From Aphidius gifuensis (lineage: Eukaryota; Arthropoda; Insecta; Hymenoptera; Braconidae): DNA of 64,000 bases. Positions 45,756-57,115 of the stretch are shown here, piece by piece; the stretch's first letter is position 1, and every line of letters starts with the position of its first letter. The notes under the pieces were generated by a model. The model had not been told where the DNA came from. It saw only the letters and a program-made list of their open reading frames with translations, and did no database searches. The translations under genes and the position numbers were made by a program. Location of the stretch: contig NC_057792.1 of NCBI RefSeq assembly GCF_014905175.1, positions 7,750,001 to 7,814,000 of the forward strand, given 5' to 3'.

Positions 45756-46427
45756 GTAGGAATTGCCACGATAGTCCGTGAGTAGGTTGCAAAAAACCTG
45801 AACAGAACCGTATATTACAAAAATACGTTCAATGGTAGTCCTCGAAACCAATAGGTGCAACGTGTTCTGGGTCTCGAGGACTACCATTGAACGTATTTTT
45901 GTAATATACGGTTCTGTTCAGGTTTTTTGCAACCTACTCACCGTCTATGACTTACAACACAGCCAAGCCTTAGCTCAATAACGCTCGGCAGCCAATCACG
46001 TGCCATCTATGAGCCAAGCCTCGGTTGACTCTTGGCTGGTTCATTGCTTATCAAGACTCCGTATGCCAATGCTTGGCCAACCATTGGTTGAAGAAAAGCT
46101 AGCCAGCCGTTGATTAATCGTTCATCCGCCAAGTCTTGGTAAATTATATTGGGTGGCCGTGACTGGAAACAAATGATTAAGCCAAGGATTGACTCATTAA
46201 GGGCGGCCAGCTTATGATTAGTCTTCGCCACCAAATAATTTACCAAGACTCGGCCGATGAATGGCTTGAAAAAAGCTGGCCAGCTCTTCTTCAAGCATTG
46301 GAATACAAGCCTTGGTAAGCAAATAACCAGCCATGAGTCAGCCAAGCCTTGGCCCATGAATGGCGCACGATTGACTGCCATTATTGGGGCAAGGCTTGGC
46401 CGTGTTGTGAGTTTTGGCAATTCCTAC
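45756..46427. mobile_element. GTAGGAATTGCCA inverted-repeat element (family F)
   Basis: Ends GTAGGAATTGCCA and TGGCAATTCCTAC are perfect inverted copies. The arms continue with ACAACAC.GCCAAGCC. The interior consists of GGCTTGGC/GCCAAGCC and AATGATTAG words in both directions. A palindromic element is inserted at 45779-45940. The target duplication is not clear. There is no ORF of interest. Confidence 0.7.
45779..45940. mobile_element. 162-bp palindromic MITE, CCG duplication
   Basis: TGAGTAGGTTGCAAAAAACC through TAGTCCTCGA is repeated exactly in inverted orientation after a loop of about 30 bases (arms near 66 bp). CCG lies on both sides (45776-45778, 45941-45943). Confidence 0.8.
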
Positions 46428-46434
46428 ACTCGGT

Positions 46435-46520
46435 GCCGTGGCTCAGATGATATCACACTTGATTTTAGCATGTAGGTTTTTAGATTAGTGAGGTATAAGA
46501 TGTAGGCTCGAATCTCGGTC
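46435..46520 (+). other. tRNA-like module beside family F
   Basis: GTGCCGTGGCTCAGATGATA (A box) and GTAGGCTCGAATCTCGG (B box) with type II spacing. The acceptor ends do not pair. Confidence 0.4.
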
Positions 46521-46529
46521 AGGGCAGCT

Positions 46530-48480
46530 CGTTCAAGACAAAAAAAAAAAAAGTAAAATTCAAGAAATATTGAAAATACAAATAAATTTTTTATAGTTAA
46601 TTCGAAAAAATTATTGGTATGATAATTCTTAATTGTTAGCAAATTTTGTCTTAAATTGTCAAAAAAGATCGCTTTAGGTATATCACATGTTCTCTCAAAG
46701 TGATTGGCTATTCTTTTTAAAAAAGCGTAATTTATCTTACATTAAAAAAAAAATCTTTTCTCAAAATGATACATTTCTTCTTCAATTGATTATTTTTTTT
46801 GTAACTCAAAGCAAAAAATTCGCTCATCTGTAGCAATTTTTTTTCCGGTCAAGGCTACGGCGAAATTTAAAAAACTTTCAATATAGGAAACGCGTTTGTT
46901 ACTTATAAAATATATTCTCGAAAATTTGAACTTTTGACCTAAATTTAAATGATACATATAGTAAATTAATAAGTAAATTTCATTGTATATGGCGGATACA
47001 ATAAATTTGAGAAAACATCTTTTGTCACAAAACAAAAATGAATAATTATTTCATTTTTTAAAACTCAAATATTTATAAATTTATATTTTTAGATTATATT
47101 ATAATAAAATGTCAGAACCATGAGATTAAATCTCATTAGGGACTCAATTTGCTTTTATTTTCTGAAAAAATTGAATACATTATCATTCTAACCAATTAGT
47201 TTTCAATATATTTATAAATGTTCAAAATACATAAATTATTATTATTTTTTTTGATTAGTAATACCGGTGTTCATGTAGTAAACAATTTTTTTTTTAAATT
47301 AAAAGAAAATTGAAAATTCAATTATGCAAAATTACGGATTATTTATTGATTTCATCAACGTCTTATGCTTGATAAAATGATATAAATACGTAATCTTTTA
47401 TAAAAAATTACAAATAAAAAAAAATATTCTTGTCAATTTTATACAATAAATGATTATCATTATTTATAGTCGAATTTTTTTTTATTTTATTGCTTTTATA
47501 ATTTCAATGTGATTGTTTTTATCTGTATTTTTTTGATAAGCATAGAGATAAAACAAATGATAAGTCGTTATAATTATTAATAAAAATTATTTTATAATAA
47601 TTCTAAGGATTGACAATAACCTTGACCTAGACATTTTTAACTTTCTATAATCGAATTAATTTTGTGACATTATTTTATTTTTTTATTTTTCGTTGAAAGA
47701 CCTTGACCCAACTTACCTACTCACCTAATAATATTTTAAAACTATTTTACTGTTTATATTTTTAGAATATATTTTATATTTTTTTTTATTTTTATTTATC
47801 AAAAAAAAAAGCCTCAGTCATGTTAGTGTGTAACTTAATCAAGTCAATGAACATGAATATACACTTTTTTTTTAGTAATTAACGAACACCTAAATGACTT
47901 CGTAGATAGATAATGTTTCACCCCAGGCTGTTATTTTTTATTCCCACTTTTTAACAAAAACAAAAAATTTATCAGACACTTAACACCTCATTTTATTTTT
48001 TTTACTGAAAATTTTTATCGACAAAAGACATTATTTTTAATATTTGTTACCAGCGCCTCGAATAAAATATTTCAACACCTTTAATAAAATTACTATTGTT
48101 TTAAAATTATTTATAAAAGTGAATTATTTATAAATATTTTTTATAGTTTCATACTTGTATTTTTTATTGTGAATATAAAGTTGTTGTGTTAAAATTAATA
48201 ATAATTAATTGTGAAAATTTAATTTAACATGATGTTTGATAAAATATCTGAATAGTTACAATCAATGTCAAATTGCAAGTTCATATTTTCATATCAATCA
48301 ATGATCTGCTCTTGATTAATTCGGACTTGAGACTTTTTATCGTGCAAAAGAAAAAAAAAAAACACAAAAGAAAAATACAAGAAAAAAAATACAATAAAGT
48401 TATCTTATCACCAACTTGCTTTGTGCTCAACATCTGAAAGCATTAAACCTCTTGAAATAATAATAAACAGTCAGATTGTG
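46530..48480. other. AT-rich intergenic region upstream of the transporter
   Basis: No gene, tRNA or clear transposon is seen. The last few hundred bases should hold the promoter and 5' UTR of the transporter; no firm motif can be named. Confidence 0.4.
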
Positions 48481-48487
48481 AATAGCA

Positions 48488-49939
48488 ATGGTATTCAATG
48501 AATTTTTTTTACTCAATGGAAATAGAAGACATCAATGGATTGCAATTGGGGAAAGTATGTTTATTTGAAATAATAATTAAAAATTTTTACCATATTTGAC
48601 TAAAAATAAAATTATATTATTTTAAGCTTTTTTGATATCAATTGTAATGGGAATGGTAAGTGGTTGGACATCACCATCACTAGCACAATTGTCAGGGCCA
48701 GATTCACCAATACCAATTGATCCACATCAAGCTCAATGGATTGTATCACTTTTAATTATTGGACGTATAATTGGTTTTGTAATAACACTCATTACAACAC
48801 AATACATAGGCAGTAAAAAAATACTATTTTTAGTTGGTGTTATTGAAGCATTTGGACTTCTCTGTTTAGCTATTGCAAATTCAATTCTATGGATATATTT
48901 ATCACGTTTTATTTGTGGTATATCATTTGGTATGTTTACAATGACATTTCCAGTTTATATTGGTGAAATATCAAGTCCAAAAATACGTGGTACAATGGTT
49001 TGTTTTGTTGCTAGTGGTTTAACAGTTGGTTTCTTATTTGGTTCAATAATTGCAGCCTACAAAACAATATTATTTTCTTTACTAGCACTTGGTATCAATT
49101 TGATATTTGTTGGATCATTCTATTGGCAACCAGAAACACCATATCATCTTGTTAAAATTGATAAAATTATTGAAGCGGAAGTATCAATTAAGCACTATCA
49201 ATGTGATGTTTGTAATGTTAAAAATGAAATAGAATCACTTAAAATTTTCATCAATGCTAAAGATACATATACTTATTATGATATGTTTAGAGAATTGATG
49301 ATATCGCATAATAGACAAGCACTTATTAATTTAAATATTTTTCATATATTAAGTGCATTGAGTGGTTCATTTACAGTTATTTTTTATTTACAAATTTTAT
49401 TGACTGATGCTAGAGTAACAATAATTAATCCAGCAGATACTGTTATTGCTTTGACAACAATTGGTCTTGTTGGTGAAATAATGGCTGTATTTGTTGGTGA
49501 TAAATTAGGGAGAAAAGTTTTACTCAGTGTATCAAATATTGGTATTGGCATTGCTTTTATTGGTATTGCTTCACATTTTTTATTACTTAATTATGGTTAC
49601 GAACCAACGAATCTTCAATGGCTACCTATCATAGCCACTGTTTTATTTACTATTTTTATTAATTTTGGTCTTGTTAGTGTACCAAGTATAATTTTAAGTG
49701 AGCTATTTGCACCAAATGTTAAAACAATTTCAGTATTTATTTGTAATATTATTGGTAGTTTAGCTGCATTTTTATCGAGCTTTACATATGATTTATTGTT
49801 ATCAAATATTGGATATAACTTGTATTTTTATTTTGCATTTATTATTATTATTGCAACACTATTTGTTATCATTTTTTTGCCTGAAACCAGAGGTAAATCG
49901 TTACAAGATATACAAGAAATGTTACAAAATAAATTATAA
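48488..49939 (+). CDS. Sugar transporter of the major facilitator family (trehalose transporter-like), 459 aa
   Basis: Exons 48488-48554 and 48627-49939 (GT/AG intron, phase 1), 1380 nt. The first exon supplies the start and a cytosolic N-terminus (HQWIAIGE). Twelve hydrophobic segments are expected. Signatures: SGWTSPSLAQL in TM1, RFICGISFGMFTMTFPVYIG with GEISSPKIRG in the TM4-5 region, the central PETPYHLVK (PESPRWL-type), the TM8-9 loop GDKLGRKVLL, and the C-terminal LPETRGKSLQDI. These are sugar-porter motifs. The TM1 sequence and short length match insect facilitated trehalose transporter (Tret1-like) proteins, which move trehalose or glucose across the plasma membrane. The TM2-3 loop motif is weakened (IGSKK). 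The substrate is not decided by sequence. Confidence 0.9.
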
Positions 49940-50465
49940 GTAATATTTTTTAGTTTATGGTCTATTAATTTATTTTTATATCTATGTTATTTTTACGTAC
50001 TTAGTTAAAATAAGACTCAATTTTGTTTTTTTAATTATAAAAAAGACCTGATAACATTTGTTGGGGCCTGTGGCTCACGTTACCAATTAAGAATTAAAAA
50101 TTTTCAATATTCTGGCTAAGATTGTGTTGTATTTTATTGCTTAAATATAATTTAATGGTTTATTAACAATAGAATTATTAAAACGTATTATCACTAATTG
50201 TGGAAAAAAAACCCTTGTTTTTACTATTTGTTGTTATTCTTACATTGTCGATAAGAAATGTTTTTTTTTTTTTTTTTTGAATATGGATACACATATTTTG
50301 TACGTTATTTTTTTTTCTCAACGGACAATCTTAACAATTGATAATCTACGACAAAGGTTTTTTTTTGTAGAAACATTCATGCTGATTTTAACGGTACGAT
50401 CCAACCCTATGTGAAGGATTATTATAGGTAAGGTCTGTCAAGGTTGAAGTGTGCGCGAAAAGAAC
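49940..50465. other. 3' region of the transporter and AT-rich spacer
   Basis: No gene. Long T-runs and AT-rich text only. Polyadenylation-like AATAAG occurs near 50008. Confidence 0.3.
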
Positions 50466-50469
50466 CTTT

Positions 50470-50640
50470 GTGTATCATATTCTTTCGTGGCGGATTTTCT
50501 GGCGGATTTCGACCTCCACTGCATGTCCCTTCTTTTTTTTACCCCTTCTTTGAGCGTTTGAGCATAACTAGTTGAGAAGGGGAGCTCAAACGCTAGGAGA
50601 GGTGGAAATCCGCCAGAAAATCCGCCACGAAAGAATACAC
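50470..50640. mobile_element. Foldback MITE with GGCGGATTTTCTGGCGGATT arms
   Basis: ATTCTTTCGTGGCGGATTTT with CTGGCGGATTT is repeated as its complement at 50605-50637. An inner inverted pair (TTGAGCGTTTGAG / CTCAAACGCT) also exists. Target duplication not resolved. Confidence 0.65.
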
Positions 50641-50689
50641 CTAATAGTATATTTCTCGCCAACGCTCGTGCTTGCCCCCCCCCCCCCCC

Positions 50690-50870
50690 AAATTCGTTGA
50701 GAGCACACTCTCTGCCTGGGCACTTGTAACGAAATATACTATTTTAGATCAACTTGAAACTAACTAATAAATAACCGTTAGTTAACTGTCTCAATTTCTT
50801 TTTTATTTATTTAAAAATATTTCTATTATTTATAAAAAAAAAAACCGTATGTTTAAATAAAAGAATATGA
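50690..50870 (+). mobile_element. LTR-like end TGTAACGAAATATAC (family also at 57130)
   Basis: TTCGTTGAGAGCACACTCTC, then TGTAACGAAATATACTATT, then CTAACTAATAAATAACCGTT, then AAATATTTCTATTATTTAT match 57110-57250 and 57355-57415 in the opposite orientation, but with the blocks in a different order. The first bases match the LTR at 11531. A C-run of 14 precedes it. Confidence 0.5.
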
Positions 50871-51039
50871 GACGTAGAATAAATATTTAAAAAAATTGTT
50901 TGAATTTTAAAATAAAAACTATCGTCATAATTACTGAATAACAGCTAAGTGTCCGACTACTAGGGGGTGTCCGAGTACTGGTGCCATGACGGTATAATAT
51001 TTTCATTAGTTTATTAAATTTTTCAAAATTCATTTTCAT

Positions 51040-51190
51040 AAGCACGAACGGAAAGAAATTGTTAGTAAATTTAACTATGGTGCCACATCACCAAAGGTAT
51101 ATCTTTTGACTATTGAAATATTTACTATCATTTTAACAAAAAAAAAACAATTCTTGTTTTAAAAAATTAAAATGTACTATAGCAATTGAG
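51040..51190. mobile_element. Fragment of family E
   Basis: GGTGCCACATCACCA and AAATGTACTATAGCAATT match the left arm of the element at 36910. The rest is absent. Confidence 0.5.
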
Positions 51191-51397
51191 GGTCTGGATG
51201 CAATAACCGGCCGCACGCTCAAGCCCAAGAAAACAGGACGTTGCTCTGGGTAAAAACCAAACATGAAAAATTAAAAAAAAAGGAAATACAATCATTTGTA
51301 GAATTAAAAAATACATATTTTCCTTCAAATAAATTTTTTGTTATGATTATTAGTTAACGAGTTAAAAATCAGGGCCCCAGCACTACGTGTAAATCCG

Positions 51398-52042
51398 CAC
51401 CCGTATTCACAGGGCAAATTTTATACAATTTAGGGCTTCTTTTTGCCACTGATAGCGCTTGTTAAATTTTTTTTATATAGATTTCACATCACCACACTGA
51501 AATATAATAAAACTGCACCCGTATTCAGAGGATGTTCTCATTAGGGCGTTTTTTTTCCGATGGTGGCGTTTGTGGAGCTTTTCTATGTGAAATCTATATA
51601 AAAAAAATTTTATCAAGCGCCATCAGCGGAAAAAAAAAGCCCTAATGAGAACAATTTTGCCCCGTGAATACGGGTGCTGGAAGGTGAACTTCGTGTCGCC
51701 GAGAGAGAAACTCAATGGTTGGGATGTTGTCCTTGTCGGTACAGTCACGTCAACTATAATTGGTTGAGACTACTGAAATATAATGTAACTTTTATCTCGT
51801 GTAGTACTAGTTTGTTTTGACGTTGACTGTATAAGATTTAATGTGCGCATGCGTGAGTGAGAGGAAATGCCAACCAATGTATTGCTATCTCTAGCGACAC
51901 TCCGTGCATTGGCTAAGCATAGGAGTTCACCTTCCAGTTTTATTATATTCAATTATATTTCTGTGTTTCACATACAAAAGCTCACAAGCGCCGCCAGTAG
52001 AGGAAAAAAGCCCTAAATTGTAATGCCCTGTGAATACGGGTG
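51398..52042. mobile_element. CACCCGTATTCACAGGGC element with a nested relative
   Basis: Ends CACCCGTATTCACAGGGC and GCCCTGTGAATACGGGTG are perfect inverted copies. The arms share TTTAGGGCTT and CACAAGCGCC words and ATAGATTTCACAT. The flanks are CCG and TCG, so the 3-bp duplication has one mismatch. It holds a 162-bp relative at 51515-51676. Confidence 0.75.
51515..51676. mobile_element. Nested CACCCGTATTCAG MITE, CTG duplication
   Basis: Ends CACCCGTATTCAGAGG and the complement ...CCGTGAATACGGGTG. CTG is present on both sides (51512-51514, 51677-51679). The inner arms match 18326-19260 (ATGTTCTCATTAGGGC, TCCGATGGTGGCG). Confidence 0.75.
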
Positions 52043-52099
52043 TCGAGGCGGTTTATTTTGCAATCTAGTTCCTCCCGATTCCCCAGACAAGGTCTAGTT

Positions 52100-52689
52100 C
52101 AAGGTCCCTAGATGAGTTACTGGATTTAGACAGGTCATCCGAAGCTAGAATTTGGGACGCCATATTGGGGATCAGTAGTTGTGTGCATGCGTATATGTAC
52201 ACAAGATAGGTACGTATGTATGCGTGGATAGTCACACACATTCACACATGTTTATCAATGTTTATGGTTGACATTGTCTGACGTTGAATTGAATTTAATT
52301 TGTTAATTATAGATACTTGATATTTAATTATAAATGCAATTTGTGTGATAATATTAGTACTCCTATATTCAAATAGACAAAATTAAATTAATATACTATC
52401 ATAATTATATTTTATTTAAAAGAAAAAAAAAAACATTTCGTTCAGGTTATTTTATTCAATAATATTTTATGAACATTAATATTCTTATTATAATTTTATT
52501 TCATATCAATATATTGATCATTAATGATGATTACAGATGCAAAAAAAAATTTTAATCATTTATTTTGTGACTGCAATTCATATAACTTGACGCCGTAGCA
52601 GTTTGAATTTGCGCGGCTCCGCCATATTGGGGATATCGACGATTTTACTTCGGATGACCTGTATATTGGAAATCATTCTAGGGACCTTG
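52100..52689. mobile_element. CAAGGTCCCTAGA element, 8-bp duplication GTCTAGTT
   Basis: CAAGGTCCCTAGA and TCTAGGGACCTTG are perfect inverted ends. Inner inverted words CAGGTCATCCGAAG and CGCCATATTGGGGAT follow. GTCTAGTT occurs at 52092-52099 and 52690-52697. The 590-bp length, CA start and 8-bp duplication fit a hAT-type MITE. Confidence 0.85.
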
Positions 52690-52879
52690 GTCTAGTTATG
52701 TTGCATTCATATGGTAATCCTATTTATTTTCTACAGTATCGGTCTCAAACCTGCTTTACCAGCTCAATGGCAGATTTCTTCGGAAATGAATTAAAATAAA
52801 ATAAACAAAATTATATTTATTAATTTTAAATGCAATATCGATGACTTAAAAAAAGGTAATTGTAATTTAATTTATAGAA

Positions 52880-53160
52880 TAAATGAAGAGCTATGGGAAA
52901 AATGTCTAAGAAAAGGAAGTTGCCACATGTTAATTTTTACAGAATTAATTCAGCCAAAAAAATATTAACATGCAGGCAACATTCTTTCCTTAGCTAATAT
53001 TTTTCCTATAGCTTTTTATTTATTTAAATTATCACAAAGCTATAGGAAAAATGGTAGCTAAGGAAAGGAAGTTGTCACATGTTAATTTATACGAAATTAA
53101 ATTGCCAAAGAAATCAACATGCGACTCCAATTAAATTGCCAAAATTACGCAATTAAATTG
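52880..53160. repeat. Dyad units of the GCTAAGGAAAG satellite
   Basis: Two inverted units: AGCTATGGGAAAAATGTCTA...GTTGCCACATGTTAAT and the complement, then a second copy. Same vocabulary as 60930-64000 and 1365-1760. Confidence 0.6.
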
Positions 53161-53164
53161 CCAA

Positions 53165-53690
53165 AGAAATCAACATACGATTCCAATTATTTTTTTTGTC
53201 AAAATTTATTCAAAAAAAAAAAAATCTAATATGCCTAAAATTATTTAAATATTATAACTTTAATATTGAACAAAAATTCTTATTAATAAAATGCTTTTTT
53301 TTATATTAAATACAAAATATAAAAATATACTGTCGTACGTTTGTCGGATTTAAGTCGGATTTAGAATTCTCACAGTCGTGTGTCGGAATTGAGTCGGAAT
53401 TGTGTGAGAATTGCTAATTCCCACAGACGATTCCAATTATTTTTTTTGTCGAAATTTATTCAAAAAAAAAAAAAATCTAATATGCCTAAAATTATTAAAA
53501 TATTATAAATTTAATATTGAACAAAAATTTGTATTAATAAAATGCTTTTTTTTATATTAAATACAAAATAAAAATATACTGTCGTACGTCTGTCGGAATT
53601 GTGTGAGAATTGTAAAATCTCACAGTCGTGTACAGATGATTCTGACAGCTAACCTCACTTTTCATACATAAACAGAATTGAGTTTTTTCA
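53165..53690. mobile_element. Fragment of the CCCTAGCG family (family C)
   Basis: ACAGACGATTCCAATTATTTT, TAATATGCCTAAAATTATT, ACTGTCGTACGTCTGTCGG and the end TGACAGCTAACCTCACTTTT match the inner arms at 15240-15550. Part is tandemly duplicated (53165 and 53425). Both termini are missing. Confidence 0.7.
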
Positions 53691-53699
53691 ATTAAAAAG

Positions 53700-54320
53700 T
53701 TATTAATTAATTAACAAAGTGTGGGCTGCCGCTGCCAATATGAGAATGCGCATACGTTTGCTACGGATCTACGATTGTTTTTATTTTTAACATATCATTA
53801 GTTTGATTAGAAAAATAAATCGTTTGTATATTAAACAAAAAAATTAATTCCTTGAAAACGCTTTTTTGTTTGTAACAAATTATAATTTACTTAATTCATT
53901 ACTTTTATTGTTTATATTGAGTCATCTGTCATTTGAAACAATCATTACATCGTTTTAAATAAATGACGATTGTTTTTTTACAAACAGCCACCGTTTGAAT
54001 GAAAACACCACGTGGCATAACTTTAGAAGTTTATTTCTTAAAAAATACCCCCTGCCGTTCGAAACAAGAATGTAGTCTATTATAGGGAACGTAGTAGCGT
54101 TAGTGTCAAGGCGTGGTGGGGATACTTTTTAGAAGTTTTTTTCTTGATGAAAACGATCTATCGTTCGACACAAAACGCCATCTGCATGAAATAAACATAC
54201 TTCGATTATTTCAAGACTTTTTCCTTTCTCCTTACAAAACGATTATAATTTATAAAAAAAAAAATTATTTCTTCCTTCAAAAATTTTCTTGCCAAGAAGT
54301 TTATTTCTATTATCGAGAAA
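53700..54320. other. No gene recognised
   Basis: AT-rich sequence with one GC island near 53730. Nothing with a firm border. Confidence 0.35.
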
Positions 54321-56274
54321 CTAGAGTTGTGGGCGGCCGCAAGCGGCCGCTTCCGTTGATCAAGAAAAAATTAATGAAATTTTTTATACAAAAAAAAAAA
54401 AAAAAAGGATTCAAAACAATTTGTATTACCAGTATTAGACTATGTAATTCGAGTATAACAAAAAAATTTACTCCAAATTCCAAAATGATTATATACAGAT
54501 GCATGGTGCCTTTGATAATGAAATTATTTTTTATTGTTTTCCTATTTATTTGAAAAAAGGGCAAGGGCTAATTTGTACCATTTAAATCGGAATTTGTACC
54601 TGAATATTGAATAACAATAACAAAGTATTGTAAATTTAAATTCTGTAGTCAACTATTTTTTTTTTGAATATTCTTAAAGTACGAATCTATTGCTTTCATT
54701 GAATCAAATAAGCTCAATTCTTTTCGAGAATGAAAAAAAATAAACATCTTTATTCATTATCTGAGGTGCCATGCAATTGTTAATGAACAATTTTCGTGAT
54801 CAAACAATTTTTTTGTTCATATCTAATTAGCCTGGAGTTGATGGAATCAGAATAAACTATTATATGGATTCTTTTGGAGTTTATTTGGAGAATATTGGAG
54901 CGAAGTTAATTTTTTTTAGAAGCGTATCTAATTAATATTAATTAACTAAGATTTAGGGGCTCAGGCAGCCTGAAATTTTTGAGTTTTCAACTTTTTTTAA
55001 GTTTTTGTTTTAAAAATTGATAGATATTTCTTTGAAGAATTATGATATGCAATAAAATCCCATTGGGAGTTCTTCAACTCATTATTAAAAAATATAATAA
55101 CTTTTCAATTGTTGCTATGCGGTGAATGATCATTTCGGTCTATTGCGCACCCCTACTCCTGAATCCTCCTCCCATATTTTATGTTCTCTATCATATTCCT
55201 AGTTTTTAAAGATTAAATTATAAAATAATAGATTTATGTTCAAGAACTTTTTCTATTTTAAATAAACATTTTGGAGTAATTTGGAGTAATTATGAAATAA
55301 TGCTGTCACTTTATCAATGTACACTACACCACACATTTATCTTGGCATTTAAGAGTAGGGATGCGCAATGCACCGAAATAAGTAATCAGCGCATAGCAAC
55401 AATTGAAAAGTTATAATATTTTTTATTAATAAATTGAAGAGCTTTCAATGGGATTTTTTTGCATATTATAATTCTCCAAAGAAATATCTTCCATGTAAAA
55501 ACAAAAAAAGTCAAACATTCAAAAAATTCAGGCTGCCTGCCTTCTTAAATCTTAATTAATTAATATTAATTGAACTATTAACATCTAACGAAAATTAACT
55601 TTACTCCAATATTCCAAAAAAAAACTCCAAAAGAATCCATATGATAGTTTATTCTGACCCCATCAACCCCAGGCTAATTAGAAGTGAACAATTTTTTTTA
55701 TTTTTTTCCATTGAAAGACAAATTCTGTTATTATCAATGCAAATTAACCCATTACTTTTCCTTTAAAAATAAAAAAAAAGTCATTAAATAAGATTTATTT
55801 TTCGAGGTGTCTTGCAATTGTTTATTAACAATTCCAAAAAAAAATCCTTTTAAATAATTCTTTTTTCATCTTTGAAGAGGAAAACGTCGGCTGATGATAG
55901 CAGAATCCGTATTTTAGTGGAAAAAAATATAAAAAATTGTTTATTAACGATTGCATGTCACCTCGAACAATTTTTAACATTTATTCATAAATATTGTTGA
56001 ACAATTTTTTTTTTTATTCTTAAAGAGAGAGCTTATTTAAACCAATAAATGCAGGATTCGTACTTCAATAATTGTTAAAAAAAAAAATTGTTTACTCTAA
56101 AATTTCAATTAACAATACTTTGCTATTGTTAATTATGTACAAATCTTGATTTTATCATATTGACAGGTTCACGTTTTAAAATGAATCTATACATATTTTT
56201 TTTTGGGATTGAATTTTTTTTTATTTATAACACATTAACTACTCTTTTATTTATAACAATCCAATTAAATTATA
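54321..56274 (-). mobile_element. Helitron-like element, copy 2, with a nested foldback
   Basis: On the minus strand the 3' end reads GCGGCCGCTTGCGGCCGC (54350-54333), ten further bases, then CTAG (54324-54321), host T next. This matches the copy at 28199-28227. The far end is near a TTCACTATAATTT on the minus strand at about 56274, similar to the TCACTTCAAA start of copy 1. Internal text also matches copy 1 (GAGGTG...CAATTGTTTATTAACAAT). A separate element is nested at 54831-55673. Confidence 0.6.
54831..55673. mobile_element. Foldback element, 8-bp duplication CTAATTAG
   Basis: Arms of about 350 bp: CCTGGAGTTGATGG...ATTCTTTTGGAGT against the complement ending CCATCAACCCCAGG. CTAATTAG is at 54823-54830 and 55674-55681. 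The core of about 160 bp is unique. The 8-bp duplication suggests hAT, but the target itself is palindromic. Confidence 0.8.
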
Positions 56275-56279
56275 GTGAA

Positions 56280-57115
56280 TCATTTAAAGGTTATGGGCAT
56301 TAATATTTTTTGACAGATAAAATGTTGTATAATCACATATGTCAACACACACATACATATGTATATGCAATTAGCGCCACCTATATCAATTTATACGACA
56401 TGCACGTGATCAATCTAAACTCCAATCAGAATGTGCACAAATTATTGCGGCAATCAAATTTCAAATGGGAGCCAATCAAATTCAAATTTCAGGCGGCAAG
56501 TTTGAAATTCATCAAGCGCCGCCATGACACCAATGCTTTTTTTTATATAGGATATTCTTCTTTTTTTCATCAAAAAATTTTCTCAGTGTACTTTTTCAAT
56601 ATAACTTGTGATAACTTTTTTAAAAATTAATAAATCAACTTGAAAATTTGACTGTAGCTTTATAATAATCTAGCAACGCCAACAGATTTATTAAAAAAAT
56701 AATTTATTGATATTGTTTAATTTTTTTTATATATTGTTTTATGTCGACGGAAAAATTCAATTTGTCTAACTTCAAACGAAAAAAGAGTCGGAGAAATGTG
56801 AAAATTGAGTAACTTGCCAGTGACAATATTGTGTAGCAGTATATCAAGAAGTTTTATACAAATTTTTATGTATTTTTATTAATTATTAACTGAGATTATT
56901 ACATTAACAACAAATTGTAAGCCGCCGTTGAGGCTATATATGCTTGATCGTTCCCCCCTCTCCCGTCAACGTGTATGCTCGCACGTTTGTATATTCATAA
57001 AAATACAAACGATAGACGCGCAATTTGTTGTTAAATTAATAAAAATACCTGGAAATTTTTTCATCGCATAATAACAAACTGTATTTTTTTTTAACGACTG
57101 CTTTCAGAAAATAAG
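56280..57115. other. Noncoding, with one shared repeat
   Basis: The 17300-17480 repeat has its partner at 56440-56545. Around 56930-57010 a GC island with CACGTTTGTATATTC and an inverted word CAAACGAT is present. No gene is seen. Confidence 0.35.

Noticed and set aside
54113..54553. 146-codon ORF as a gene
   Set aside because: It crosses the Helitron end and hairpin and is rich in Lys/Phe runs from homopolymers.
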